From Microbacterium commune (lineage in GTDB: Bacteria; Actinomycetota; Actinomycetes; Actinomycetales; Microbacteriaceae): 64,000 nucleotides of DNA. The notes beneath the pieces were generated by a model. It did no database searches. It was not told the origin of the DNA and worked only from the letters and a program-made list of their open reading frames with translations. The DNA lies in the NCBI RefSeq assembly GCF_014836945.1, contig NZ_JACSPX010000001.1, positions 1,701,313 through 1,765,312 of the forward strand, written 5' to 3'. A program made the position numbers and the translations under genes. Below, in pieces: positions 44,379 through 53,515 of the stretch; the first letter of the stretch is position 1; every line of letters starts with the position of its first letter.

Positions 44379-44735
44379 CTATCGGCGGGAGGTGAAGACG
44401 CCGGCGGCGATGAACGGCGCGGCGGTGAGGGCGATGACGGGATGCCTGCGGGTGTGCGTTCCCGCATAGGGGATGACGGCGAGGGGGGCCAGCGCAGGAG
44501 CGAGGGCGAGCGCGGCCCTCCGGTCGCTGCGCACGCCGACGATCAGCGCGAGGATCGTCGTCGAGACCGTCGCGATGTACAGGGCGTGATGCACCCAGCG
44601 GAACCGCCTGGTGTCGATGATCCGGGTCGCGACCGCCGCGCCCAGCGCGCAGTTGGCGGTATAGCAGAGACCGGATGCCAGGAACGCGGCCGACACGCGA
44701 CCTCGGTGCCGTGGTGCGCGCCGCCTGCGTGTCAT
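44379..44735 (-). CDS. Small membrane protein of unknown function
   Basis: 118 residues, with about three hydrophobic segments ([60 protein letters not shown]) and basic ends. It lies 8 bp ahead of the nitroreductase and is probably co-transcribed. No family recognised. Confidence 0.65.
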   Translation of the reverse strand: MTRRRRAPRHRGRVSAAFLASGLCYTANCALGAAVATRIIDTRRFRWVHHALYIATVSTTILALIVGVRSDRRAALALAPALAPLAVIPYAGTHTRRHPVIALTAAPFIAAGVFTSRR

Positions 44736-44877
44736 GGGATCAGCACATCATGCCGCGGGCGTTCGGCGCGAGGGGTTGCGCGCGGGTCGTGAAGCGCCCA
44801 CCCGTCCGACGCAGGAGAACACGCCAGAGCAGGACAGCTGCGACGAATTCGACCTGCGCTCGCGCGTTCTCCTGTTC

Positions 44878-46287
44878 TCAGTGAGTCGGATCGGCGTCGA
44901 AGGCCGGCTCGACCGGCTCGGCGGGACTGCGCCGGATGCCGATCCACGACACCACGCCGCCTGCCGCGAACAGGGCGGCGGTGACGATCGCGGCGCTGTG
45001 GAAGCCGTCGAGGTCGAGCGACCCGCCGACGATGGTCGACAGCAGTGCGACCACGAGCAGCCCGGCGACGCGCGAGACGGCATTGTTCACGGCCGAGGCG
45101 ATGCCGCTGCGACGCTCGTCGATAGCGCCGAGGATCGCCGAGGTCAGCGGGGCGACCGTCAGCGCCAGGCCCAGGCCGAGCGCGATCATCGACGGCAGCA
45201 CCTGCCACCAGTAGTCGAAGTCGCGGCCGACGGTGAGCAGCAGCAGGGCGCCGATCGCCATCAGGATCGGACCGACCGTCATGAACAGGCGGGGTCCGAA
45301 CCGGCCAGCCCACGCCCCGGCGCGCGCCGAGAGCAGGATCATCAGCACCGTCACGGGCAGGCTCGCGAGCCCCGCCGCCGTCGCACTGAGCCCCGGCCCC
45401 TGCTGCAGGTAGACGCCGATGACGAACCCGTTCAGCGAGAGCGCCGCATAGATGAACAGGGTGGAGACGTTGCCCCACCCGAAGTTGCGCACCGCGAACA
45501 TCGACAGCGGCAGCAGTGGATGCGCCGACCGGGCCTGGCGCCACAGGAAGACCGCGAGCAGCGCTGCGCCGGCGAGTCCTGGCATCCAGATCGCCGGGCT
45601 CGACCAGCCCAGCCGCTCCTGCTCGATCAGCGCGAAGACGACCGCTCCCAGGCCCAGCGCGCAGAGGATGCCGCTCGTCCAATCCACGTCCACGTCGCGC
45701 TCGTGCTCCGGCAGATCCAGTCTGCCGAGCATCAGCAGCGTCACGGCGATCGGCAGCATGTTGATGACGAAGACGAGACGCCACGAGAGCAGGTCGACGA
45801 ACAGACCGCCCATCAGCGGGCCGACCAGCTGCGCGGCGGTGGTGAATGCCGTCCACACCCCGATCGCCCGCGACTGCAGCTCGCCGCGCATGGTGGCGGT
45901 GATCAGGGCGAGTGAGCTCGGCACGAGCAGCGCGCCCGCGGCTCCCTGCGCCGCGCGGGCGGTGATCAGCACCAGCGGATCGGGTGCCGCGGCGACCGCG
46001 ACCGAGGCGACGCCGAAGGCGATGAGACCGATCCGCATCACGCGCACGCGGCCGTAGGCATCCGACAGCGACCCCGCCAGCAGGATCAGCGCGCTCAGCG
46101 TGATCAGATACGCGTCGACCACCCACTGCTGCGTGGCGATGCCGCCGCCCAGCTCGCGGCTGATCGCCGGCAGCGCGACGGTGACCACGGTGCCGTCGAG
46201 GAAGGTGACGAACGAGGCCAGCACGGCCACGGCGACGACGAGTCGCTGCACGGTGTCGAATCCGGGCGCAGGGGTGGACGAGGGCAC
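44878..46287 (-). CDS. MFS multidrug efflux transporter (DHA2 family)
   Basis: 469 residues, about 14 membrane segments. The DHA2 opening VTFLDGTVVTVALPAISRELGGG, motif A GSLSDAYGRVRVMRIG and motif C GPLMGGLFVDLLSWRLVFVINMLPIA are clear. Likely a proton-driven drug or toxin exporter of the EmrB type. Single gene, divergent from the copper-storage-type gene. Confidence 0.9.
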   Translation of the reverse strand: MPSSTPAPGFDTVQRLVVAVAVLASFVTFLDGTVVTVALPAISRELGGGIATQQWVVDAYLITLSALILLAGSLSDAYGRVRVMRIGLIAFGVASVAVAAAPDPLVLITARAAQGAAGALLVPSSLALITATMRGELQSRAIGVWTAFTTAAQLVGPLMGGLFVDLLSWRLVFVINMLPIAVTLLMLGRLDLPEHERDVDVDWTSGILCALGLGAVVFALIEQERLGWSSPAIWMPGLAGAALLAVFLWRQARSAHPLLPLSMFAVRNFGWGNVSTLFIYAALSLNGFVIGVYLQQGPGLSATAAGLASLPVTVLMILLSARAGAWAGRFGPRLFMTVGPILMAIGALLLLTVGRDFDYWWQVLPSMIALGLGLALTVAPLTSAILGAIDERRSGIASAVNNAVSRVAGLLVVALLSTIVGGSLDLDGFHSAAIVTAALFAAGGVVSWIGIRRSPAEPVEPAFDADPTH

Positions 46288-46407
46288 ACGGTGACACTAC
46301 TCCCGCCATCGACCTGCGGCCCGAGCAGGCGTAGCCTGGCCGGAGGCGGGACGACCTGCCCCGTCTGAGATCCCGGTGTGAAGCCGAAGACGAAGGCGGT
46401 TCGAAGC

Positions 46408-46809
46408 ATGGATTCGATGATGATGGACGCGATGGCGTCCGAGATGAAGACCTCCGGCATGGAGATGATGGACATGGCCGTCATGCAGGCGTGCATCGAC
46501 GCGTGCGCGGCGTGCGAGCAGGCGTGCACGGTCTGCTCGACGCAGATGATGGACTGCAGCGTCGCGTGCATGAACTGCGCCGACATGTGCGGCGCGATGA
46601 TGCGCACGATGCTGCGGATGCAGGGCATGACCGCACCGGTCATGATGTCGATGCTCGACGCCTGCATCGCGATGTGTCGGATGTGCATGGACGACTGCCA
46701 GGCGCACGCCGAGCACAGTGACGTCTGCCGGATGTGCGCTCAGGCCTGCAGGGCGTGCATGGACGCCTGCATGGAGATGCGCGACGCCATGACGAAGATG
46801 GCCTCCTGA
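46408..46809 (+). CDS. Cys-rich four-helix-bundle copper-storage-type protein (Csp / DUF326)
   Basis: 133 residues from ATG 46408; GTG 46378 would add 10. It is Met- and Cys-rich, with 18 cysteines in CxxxC, CxxC and similar spacings along predicted helices (ACIDACAACEQACTVC, CSVACMNCADMC, CIAMCRMCMDDC, CRMCAQACRACMDAC). Csp proteins bind many Cu(I) ions inside such a bundle. No signal peptide, so it is cytosolic and resembles Csp3. It converges on a small Cys protein followed by a DsbA-like gene. Confidence 0.85.
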   Translation: MDSMMMDAMASEMKTSGMEMMDMAVMQACIDACAACEQACTVCSTQMMDCSVACMNCADMCGAMMRTMLRMQGMTAPVMMSMLDACIAMCRMCMDDCQAHAEHSDVCRMCAQACRACMDACMEMRDAMTKMAS

Positions 46810-46827
46810 CGAAGCAGGCAAGCCACG

Positions 46828-46886
46828 TTCGAATCGCTCATCTGGTCGCCCTCGGCTGCCGTACGCCGCCATTCGAGCGATTCGAA
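46828..46886. terminator. Inverted repeat between convergent Csp and small Cys-protein genes
   Basis: TTCGAATCGCTC (46828-46839) and its exact reverse complement (46875-46886) flank 35 bases. Perfect 12-bp arms, likely a shared bidirectional terminator. Confidence 0.55.
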
Positions 46887-46897
46887 AGCGCTTCGCG

Positions 46898-47242
46898 TCA
46901 GCGCGCGACGTTGTAGAGCACGCGGCCGACGGCCAGCACGTCGTACGCGGCATGCAGCGCGACCGGTGTGCCCGCCGGTGCCTCGAGTGAGGCTCCGGCC
47001 GCGCTCCAGATCGAGACCGCATCGCCGGCGAGGGTGCGCAGACCCAGGACGCCGGATGCCGCGTCGGCGGTCTCCACCACGGCATCCGTCCAGCCCAGGG
47101 GCGTCGCCGCCGCCATCCGCGCCTGGATCAGGTGCAGGGCGTGACCGGGCGCGTACGAGGAGCACACGTCGCCGTGGTCGCACATGCACGCCGCACGCTC
47201 ACGCACCTCGAGGGGCGAAAGGCGGGTCGGCGGCGTGTTCAC
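46898..47242 (-). CDS. Small protein with Cys cluster, unknown function
   Basis: 114 residues from GTG 47242, preceded by AGGAGA 5 bases upstream. After a basic N-terminus comes ACMCDHGDVCSSYAPGH with three cysteines and two histidines, a possible metal site. The rest (VLGLRTLAGDAVSIWSAAGASLEAPAGTPVALHAAYDVLAVG) looks like a small beta domain. Not recognised. It lies downstream of the DsbA-like gene, same strand. Confidence 0.55.
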   Translation of the reverse strand: MNTPPTRLSPLEVRERAACMCDHGDVCSSYAPGHALHLIQARMAAATPLGWTDAVVETADAASGVLGLRTLAGDAVSIWSAAGASLEAPAGTPVALHAAYDVLAVGRVLYNVAR

Positions 47243-47348
47243 GGTGGGTCTCCTCACGATCGGGTGCACCGAGAATACGTCCGGCCTCGGTGATGCGTCG
47301 ATCACCGCCGACACGCGGCGAAACACACCCCCGGTGCTCGCTCGGCGG

Positions 47349-47993
47349 TCAGCGCGACTGCGCCTCGACGATCGCCCTCTCGAGATCAGCGGGCGCGCTG
47401 ATCGCGACCATCCGCCCGTCGACGAAGAACGTCGGTGTGCCCTCGACACCGAGGAAGGTGCCCTCGGATCTGTCGCGCCGCACGCGCTCGGCGGTGGCGG
47501 GATCGGCGACGGCCTCGTCGTATGCCGCCATGTCGAGGCCGATCTCCTCGGCCAGCGCACGGAACACCGCCGGGGTCGGTTCGGTGGCACCGGCCCACTC
47601 GGCCTGCGTCTGGAACAGCCGCTGGTACATCGCCTCGAACTCGCCCTGCTGGGCTGCGGCCTCGGCGGCGAGTGCCGCGTCCATCGAGTTCACGTGCCCC
47701 GGCAGCGGGAAGTACCGCACGGCGTAGGTGATCTGCCCGTCGTACCTCTGCCGCAGATCCTCGACCACGGGGTGGAACGCGCCGCACGCCTCGCACTCGA
47801 AGTCGAGGAACTCCACCACGGTCACGGCATCGGCTCCACCGTCGTCGAGCACGTGCGACTCCTCCCGCAGCACCTGCGGCTTCGGGTCGTTCTCGGACTC
47901 GGCGCGCTGCGCCACGGCCCACACCAGCACGCCGATCAGCAGCACCATGACCAGGCCGCCGGTGATGATGACGGCTCTGACGGAGTTCTTCAT
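47349..47993 (-). CDS. DsbA-family membrane-anchored thioredoxin
   Basis: 214 residues: an N-terminal membrane anchor (AVIITGGLVMVLLIGVLVWAVAQ), then a thioredoxin fold with the active site CEAC at 67-70 in VVEFLDFECEACGAFHP, and GVEGTPTFFVDGRMV with the cis-proline. Extracellular thiol-disulfide oxidoreductase for secreted proteins. It overlaps the PaaX-type gene by 4 bases and may be translated with it. Confidence 0.9.
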   Translation of the reverse strand: MKNSVRAVIITGGLVMVLLIGVLVWAVAQRAESENDPKPQVLREESHVLDDGGADAVTVVEFLDFECEACGAFHPVVEDLRQRYDGQITYAVRYFPLPGHVNSMDAALAAEAAAQQGEFEAMYQRLFQTQAEWAGATEPTPAVFRALAEEIGLDMAAYDEAVADPATAERVRRDRSEGTFLGVEGTPTFFVDGRMVAISAPADLERAIVEAQSR

Positions 47994-48829
47994 GTCTCGA
48001 TCCTGTCAGCTCGCGGCACGGCATCCCGCGCGTGGGCGAGCGCCGCCGGGGCGAGCGCGTGCGACAGGCGCTCGAACTCGCGCACGCTGCGCTCGCCGGG
48101 CCAGTCGTCGGGCAGCAGTGTGCGGGGCAGACCGGGGTCGACGTACGGCAGCACACGCCAGCTGTCGATCAGGCGGACGTACGCGGCGAACGGCTCGGCG
48201 TGCTCGAGATCGGCGAGGGATGCCAGGAACCGCTCGTGCTCCGCCCGCAGCGCGTCGAGGTCCCACCAGCGGGCGGCGGCGCAGGCGAGCGGATCGGCGG
48301 GCATCGGGTCGCTCGTGCGGAACAGGGTGGCGTAGACGCGGGCATCGAGCTCTGCCAGCAGCTGCTCGGCTTCATCGGCCAGGTGGCCGGGAAGGATCCA
48401 CAGTCCGGCCGTGACGGCCCCGGCACCCAGGAACTGCAGCCGCCGCCTCAGCTGATGCCTCAGGTCGCGACGGGTCTCGGGGATGGTCGCCGAGACGAGC
48501 AGCCACTCGTCGTCCGCAGCCATCGTGCGCACCGCGAAGATGCGTCGGTCACCGCGTTCGAGCATGGGCAGCGCCGCCGGGTTGAGGGCGTACCCGGGAT
48601 CCGCGGTGGCGAGCAGCAGGCCGCGCTGCTTGAGCCGGGTGATCGCGGTGCGCGCGCGAGCGGCCGGGATGCCGAGATCGCCGGCCAGGCGCACGAGCGC
48701 GGCAGAGGTGATATGCCCGCCGAGAGGTCGCAGGTACAGTCCGATCACCGTGCGCAGCAGCGAGGTCGTGCTGCCGGGACGCGCCTCGATGTCGTCGAGC
48801 ACGATGTCCGTGCTCGCGTGCGCGGTCAT
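47990..48829 (-). CDS. PaaX-family transcriptional regulator
   Basis: 279 residues from ATG 48829, overlapping the kynureninase stop. The N-terminal winged helix (LLRTVIGLYLRPLGGHITSAALVRLAGDLGIPAARARTAITRLKQRGLL) and the C-terminal PaaX domain (WDLDALRAEHERFLASLADLEHAEPFAAYVRLIDSWRVLPYVDPGLPRTLLPDDWPG) are clear. PaaX proteins repress aromatic catabolism genes. As the last gene of the kynurenine operon it probably senses a pathway intermediate such as kynurenine or an acyl-CoA. Confidence 0.88.
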   Translation of the reverse strand: MTAHASTDIVLDDIEARPGSTTSLLRTVIGLYLRPLGGHITSAALVRLAGDLGIPAARARTAITRLKQRGLLLATADPGYALNPAALPMLERGDRRIFAVRTMAADDEWLLVSATIPETRRDLRHQLRRRLQFLGAGAVTAGLWILPGHLADEAEQLLAELDARVYATLFRTSDPMPADPLACAAARWWDLDALRAEHERFLASLADLEHAEPFAAYVRLIDSWRVLPYVDPGLPRTLLPDDWPGERSVREFERLSHALAPAALAHARDAVPRADRIET

Positions 48830-50052
48830 GACTGCAGAGCGTCGCGCACGGCGATCACGCCGCGCAGCGTCTCCTCGTGCGAGGTGCTCAGCGGCGACAG
48901 GCCGAGCCGGATGCCGTCGGGGAAGCGGAAGTCGGGGATGACCCCGTCGGCCCACAGCCGCGTCGTGACCTCCTGGAACGAGTCGTGCCCGATCGTCACG
49001 TGTCCGCCGCGACGCGACGCCTCGCGCGGCGACAGCAGCCGCACCCCGAGCGGGGCGAGCAGCGCGTCGTACGCGCGGATCGCGAACTCGGTGAGTGTGA
49101 TCGACTTCACCCGCAGTGCCGTGATCCCCTCGAGCTCGATCAGATCGAGCATGCCCTGCATCGCGAGCATCGACAGCACCGGGGGAGTGCCGCTGAGCAG
49201 CTGCCGGATGCCGGAGACCGGGGCGTATTCGGGACCCATCGCGAAGATGTCGGCGGCGCCCCACCAGCCGTGGATCGGCTGCACGATCGAGCCGTGGTGC
49301 TCGGCGCGCAGATAGCCGAACGCCGGCGAGCCCGGCCCGCCGTTCAGGTACTTGTACGTGCAGCCGACGGCCATGTCGACTCCCCACTCGTCGAGCGACA
49401 TCGGCACGACGCCGGCCGAGTGGCACAGATCCCAGAGCATCAGCGCGCCGGCATCCCGCACCGCGGCGGTGATCTCGGGCATCGCCGCCAGAGAGCCGGA
49501 GCGGTAGTCGACGTGGCTGAGCACGACGAGCGCGGTGCGCTCGGAGACGACTGACGCCACCTGGTCTGCGGTGACACCGAGGATCGGATCGGGCTCGACC
49601 CAGCGCAGGGTGGTGCCCGTCTCGTTCGCGACGCCGGCGGCGATGAATCGGTCGGTGGGGAAGTTGCCGGCCTCGATCACGATCTCGTCCCGCCCGGGAC
49701 GCGCGGCGACACCGGCGCGCATGAGCTTGTAGAGCAGCACGCTGGTGGAGTCGGCGACCACCGTCTGTCCGGCCGCGGCCCCAAGGGTGATCGCGCCGAT
49801 GCGATCGCCGAGCCGCATCGGCAGCGCCATCCACTGCTCGTCCCACGAGCGGATGAGGCGCGTGCCCCAGTCGTCGCGGATGAAGGCGGCGGCCTTCTCG
49901 GGAAGATCGCGCAGCGGACGCCCCAGGGAGTTCCCGTCGAGGTACGCGGTGACGCCAGGGGCGTCGGCGAACTCGGCGATGTGATGGGCGAGCGGGTCGG
50001 CCTGGTCGAGCTTGCGTGCCTCGGCGAGCAGGTCGTCGATGAGGTCGGTCAT
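48826..50052 (-). CDS. kynU: Kynureninase
   Basis: PLP enzyme that splits kynurenine to anthranilate and alanine. 408 residues from ATG 50052; the longer frame crosses a repeat. Family landmarks are YLDGNSLGRPL, RLIRSWDEQWMALP, VVADSTSVLLYKLMRAG, DLCHSAGVVPM and the PLP lysine in GCTYKYLNGGPGSPAFGYL, then HGWWGA. Encoded directly behind the amidohydrolase and dioxygenase. Confidence 0.94.
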   Translation of the reverse strand: MTDLIDDLLAEARKLDQADPLAHHIAEFADAPGVTAYLDGNSLGRPLRDLPEKAAAFIRDDWGTRLIRSWDEQWMALPMRLGDRIGAITLGAAAGQTVVADSTSVLLYKLMRAGVAARPGRDEIVIEAGNFPTDRFIAAGVANETGTTLRWVEPDPILGVTADQVASVVSERTALVVLSHVDYRSGSLAAMPEITAAVRDAGALMLWDLCHSAGVVPMSLDEWGVDMAVGCTYKYLNGGPGSPAFGYLRAEHHGSIVQPIHGWWGAADIFAMGPEYAPVSGIRQLLSGTPPVLSMLAMQGMLDLIELEGITALRVKSITLTEFAIRAYDALLAPLGVRLLSPREASRRGGHVTIGHDSFQEVTTRLWADGVIPDFRFPDGIRLGLSPLSTSHEETLRGVIAVRDALQS

Positions 50053-50053
50053 G

Positions 50054-51022
50054 TCACGGCTCCGTGCTGTCGGTGTCGGTGTCGGTGTCGATGTCGATGT
50101 CGGCGGCGGTGAGGCGGCGAGCCCGGTTCGGGTCGCCATCCGGGAGAAGCAGCAGGGCGCCGCCCGCGAGCGGGTCGGCCGGCGAGAGGGCGGTCAGCAG
50201 ATCGAGCCCGTCGAGCCCGGCGGCGCGCAGCGCGTCGATCTCCGCCTCGCGCAGGTCGACCGGCGTGGTGCCGTTGCCCATGTCGGTGCCGTAGAGCACC
50301 TCGCCGCCGGCCGCGACGAAGCGGCGCACGTTGTCGATCGCGACGGCGCGCGCGTCGTCGTCGTGGATCGCCAGGGTCGAGATCCAGGATGCGGATGCCG
50401 CCTGCGCGGCGATCTCCGTATCGGTCAGGCGCTCGCTGAACGGGGCGTGTGCCAGTCGGGTGGCGCCGAGCCGCACCGCACGCTGCGCCTGACCGGCACC
50501 CTCGGCGTGAGCCACGACGGGCAGGCGGTGCACGGCCGCCTGGCGCACCACGGCGCGGAACGCGTCGTCGTCGATCACCGGGCCCGCGTCGCTGTGGGCC
50601 ACGACCTTGATCAGCGACACCTCGGCCGCCGCGAGCTCGTCGACCGTGCGCGCGGCGTGCTCGGCATCCGCGATCTCCCGCACCGAACCGGTCGGAGCCC
50701 ACGCGCGATCCGACGGGTACCCGCCAGGCGCGGTCAGGAACGGCCCGGCGTAGTGCACGGTCACACGGTGCCGCGACACCTCGGCGATCCAGTCCGGGTC
50801 GGCGCCCAGGTCGATCACGCGGCCCAGCCGCGACGCGGGAAGCAGGTCGGGGTCGACGAGCTGCAGATGCACATGATGGTCGGTGAACAGGCCGGTGATC
50901 ACGCCATCCAGGTGCGGGGTGTCGGTCGGCGCGGCCCGCGGCAGGAGGCGGAGGCGACCATCGCGCACGTCGAGGGTGCCGTCGTGCATCCCGTCGCCGT
51001 CGAAGAACGTGACCGCCCGCAT
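50054..51022 (-). CDS. Metal-dependent amidohydrolase in the kynurenine operon (candidate formylkynurenine formamidase)
   Basis: 322 residues. Metal ligands are visible: HHVHL (HxH), a lysine in SLIKVVAHSDAG, VVAHAEG, LAHAPF and YGTDMGNG (Asp). It lies one base past the kynU start and one base before tryptophan dioxygenase, so all three are one unit. A tryptophan-to-anthranilate operon needs N-formylkynurenine formamidase, and no KynB or arylformamidase is present here. I infer that this protein performs that step. The C-terminus ends in an Asp-Ile/Asp-Thr repeat encoded by a hexamer repeat. Confidence 0.8.
   Translation of the reverse strand: MRAVTFFDGDGMHDGTLDVRDGRLRLLPRAAPTDTPHLDGVITGLFTDHHVHLQLVDPDLLPASRLGRVIDLGADPDWIAEVSRHRVTVHYAGPFLTAPGGYPSDRAWAPTGSVREIADAEHAARTVDELAAAEVSLIKVVAHSDAGPVIDDDAFRAVVRQAAVHRLPVVAHAEGAGQAQRAVRLGATRLAHAPFSERLTDTEIAAQAASASWISTLAIHDDDARAVAIDNVRRFVAAGGEVLYGTDMGNGTTPVDLREAEIDALRAAGLDGLDLLTALSPADPLAGGALLLLPDGDPNRARRLTAADIDIDTDTDTDSTEP
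50069..50104. repeat. GTCGGT/GTCGAT hexanucleotide tandem repeat
   Basis: Six 6-bp units: GTCGGT three times, GTCGAT twice, GTCGGC once. They encode the acidic Asp-x repeat at the C-terminus of the amidohydrolase, 17 bp before the kynureninase start on the same strand. Confidence 0.75.
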
Positions 51023-51877
51023 TCAGCGGCCGATCTCGGTGCGCACGCTGTACAGCTCGGGGAAGAACGTGAGATCGAGAGCCCGCTGCAGAAAGCTCAC
51101 GCCGCTCGACCCGCCGGTGCCGACCTTCATCCCGATCGTGCGGGTGACGGTGCGCAGGTGCCGGAAGCGCCAGAACTGGAAGTTGTCCTCGACATCGACG
51201 AGCTCTTCGCACGCCTCGTACAGGTCCCAGTGCTCGTGCGGGTTCTCGTAGATCTCGCGGATCGCCGGCACGAGCTCGGGGTGCTCGCGGTACGGCTGAC
51301 GGACGTCGCGCTCGAGCACCTCGGTCGGGATCGGCAGACCGCGCCGCGACGCGTACCGCAGGAACTCGTCGTACAGGGTGGGGCGCTCCCACTCGGCCGT
51401 GAGCATCGCCACGTTCTCGGGGTGGCCGCGGAACACGCCGAGCATCCGCTCGTTCTTGTTGCCGAGTGCGAACTCGACAGCGCGGTACTGCACCGACTGG
51501 AATCCCGAGGAATTGCCGAGGGCGCCGCGGAACTGCGCGTACTCGGTGGGGGTGAGGGTGGCCAGCACCGACCACTGCTGGGTCAGCACCTCCTGGATGT
51601 GCTTGACCCGGGCGATGTGCTTCAGCGCCGAGCGCAGATCATCGGCGGCGAGACGGTCGCGCGCGGTGCCCAGCTCGTGCTGCACGAGCTTGAGCCACAG
51701 CTCGGTGGTCTGGTGCTGGATGATGAACAGCATCTCGTCGTGGTGCTCGGGGCGCGAGACCGGATGCTGAGCGCCGAGCAGCCGATCGAGGTCGAGATAC
51801 GAGCCGTACGTCATCCGATCCTCGAGGTCGGTGACGATGCCGTCTTCGAGCGCGCGTTCGTTGTCGCCGGTGGCCAT
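51023..51877 (-). CDS. kynA: Tryptophan 2,3-dioxygenase
   Basis: Heme enzyme opening the indole ring of tryptophan to N-formylkynurenine. 284 residues. MTYGSYLDLDRLLGAQHPVS, HDEMLFIIQHQTTELWLKLVQHEL (proximal site), SSGFQSVQYRAVEFALGNKN and WRFRHLRTVTRTIGMKVGTGGSSGVSFL (the heme His stretch) are all TDO hallmarks. It is the first gene of the leftward tryptophan operon. Confidence 0.95.
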   Translation of the reverse strand: MATGDNERALEDGIVTDLEDRMTYGSYLDLDRLLGAQHPVSRPEHHDEMLFIIQHQTTELWLKLVQHELGTARDRLAADDLRSALKHIARVKHIQEVLTQQWSVLATLTPTEYAQFRGALGNSSGFQSVQYRAVEFALGNKNERMLGVFRGHPENVAMLTAEWERPTLYDEFLRYASRRGLPIPTEVLERDVRQPYREHPELVPAIREIYENPHEHWDLYEACEELVDVEDNFQFWRFRHLRTVTRTIGMKVGTGGSSGVSFLQRALDLTFFPELYSVRTEIGR

Positions 51878-52009
51878 CCCGGAAACATATCAGTTCTGTT
51901 GCGGTCGTCACAACGGTGAAATGCCGCTCGCTAGCACCGATCGGGCACCCGCGACAAGGGGGCACCGCCCGATCAGGGCGATCGGGCCGCAGCGGATATT
52001 CTTCCGAGC

Positions 52010-53509
52010 ATGGGAGACAGCATCAGCTCACAGCGATTCACTCGGCAGGATCGGGCGCGGTTCCGCGAGCAGGTGCAGCGCGGGCTGGAGGCGCTCGAGC
52101 ACATGCTCGGCGACGGCTGGTTCGAAGAGGCCTCGCAGCCGCAGCTCGGTCTGGAGATCGAGTTGAATCTCGTCGACGGCGAGCGCAACCCCGCCATGAC
52201 CAACGAGCAGGTGCTGGATGCCATCGCCAATCCGGCGTTTCAGACCGAGCTCGGGCGGTTCAACGTCGAGATCAACGTGGCTCCCCGGCCGCTCGGCGGC
52301 GACAGCCTGACCGAGCTCGAGAAGGTGCTGGGCTCGGCGTTCGCCGCCGCGGACGAGCGGGCCCACAGCGCCGGCAGCGACCTCGCGATGATCGGCATGC
52401 TGCCCACTCTCGACGAGACGCACTTCACCGAGCGCTGGCTGTCGAGGGAACCGCGCTACAAGATGCTCGGACAGCAGATCCTCGCCGCGCGCGGCGAGGA
52501 CATCGAGCTGCGACTCGACGGGGTTCCCCTCACCGACGACGCAGACCCGGAGGACCTCGACATCATCTGCGACACGATCGTGCCCGAGGCCGCCTGCACC
52601 TCGATGCAGCTGCACCTGCAGGTCAAGCCAGAGGAGTTCGCCGCGCACTGGAACGCGGCGCAGGCGATCGCCGGGGTGCAGGTGGCGCTGGCGGCCAATT
52701 CGCCGTTCTTCGCGGGCCGTGCGCTGTGGCACGAGACGCGCATCCCGATGTTCGAGCAGGCCACCGACACGCGCTCGCAGGAGCTGAAGAACCAGGGCGT
52801 GCGACCGCGTGTGTGGTTCGGCGAGCGCTGGATCACATCGATCTTCGACCTCTTCGAGGAGAACTCGCGCTACTTCCCTGCGCTGCTGCCGGAGAGCTCC
52901 GACCAGGACCCGCTCGAGACGCTGCGATCGGGCACCGCCCCCGACCTCAGCGAGCTGCGGATGCACAACGGCACCGTCTACCGCTGGAACCGACCCATCT
53001 ACGACACGCAGGACGGCGGCTGCCACCTGCGCCTCGAGAACCGGGTGCTGCCCGCCTCGCCCTCGATGGCGGATGCCCTGGCCGACACCGCGTTCTACTA
53101 CGGCCTGCTGCACTCGCTCGCGCACAGCGAGCGTCCGCTGTGGAGCCAGATGACCTTCGACGCCGCGCGGGAGAACCTGCATTCCGCCGCGCGCCAGGGC
53201 ATCGAGTCGCAGCTGTACTGGCCCGAACTGGGCTGGGTCGGACCGCGTGAGCTGGTGCTGCGCCGACTGCTGCCGCTCGCCGCGGAGGGGCTCGACGCCT
53301 ACGGCGTCTCGGCCGAGACGCGCGACCGCTATCTGGGCATCATCGAGCAGCGCTGCGTCACCGGCCGCAACGGCGCCACCTGGCAGCGCGCGAACGTCGC
53401 CGCCAGCGAGGCCGCGGGAGCGTCGCGTCCCGACGCGCTGCGCGGGATGCTCGACGACTACCTCGAGCGCATGCACTCCGGCGAGCCGGTGCACAGCTGG
53501 ACGGCGTGA
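52010..53509 (+). CDS. Glutamate-cysteine ligase family (GCS2) protein
   Basis: 499 residues. LGLEIELNLVDGERNPAMTNEQVLDAI and FNVEINVAPRPLGGDSLTELE are GCS2 active-site stretches, with AACTSMQLHLQVKPEEFAAHWNAAQAIAG later. Actinomycetes make mycothiol, not glutathione, and family members also make other gamma-glutamyl amides, so the product is open. ATG 52010 is separated from the divergent tryptophan operon by 132 bp. Confidence 0.85.
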   Translation: MGDSISSQRFTRQDRARFREQVQRGLEALEHMLGDGWFEEASQPQLGLEIELNLVDGERNPAMTNEQVLDAIANPAFQTELGRFNVEINVAPRPLGGDSLTELEKVLGSAFAAADERAHSAGSDLAMIGMLPTLDETHFTERWLSREPRYKMLGQQILAARGEDIELRLDGVPLTDDADPEDLDIICDTIVPEAACTSMQLHLQVKPEEFAAHWNAAQAIAGVQVALAANSPFFAGRALWHETRIPMFEQATDTRSQELKNQGVRPRVWFGERWITSIFDLFEENSRYFPALLPESSDQDPLETLRSGTAPDLSELRMHNGTVYRWNRPIYDTQDGGCHLRLENRVLPASPSMADALADTAFYYGLLHSLAHSERPLWSQMTFDAARENLHSAARQGIESQLYWPELGWVGPRELVLRRLLPLAAEGLDAYGVSAETRDRYLGIIEQRCVTGRNGATWQRANVAASEAAGASRPDALRGMLDDYLERMHSGEPVHSWTA

Positions 53510-53515
53510 GCGCGC

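Noticed and set aside
46104..46688. Reverse-strand open frame, His/Met-rich (HIRHIAMQASSIDI...) opposite the Csp gene
   Set aside because: It is the exact antisense of a strongly recognised Cys-rich gene; its composition follows from that.
40287..50104. Short tandem hexamers considered as CRISPR-like repeats
   Set aside because: Units are 6 bp, contiguous with no spacers, and inside coding frames.
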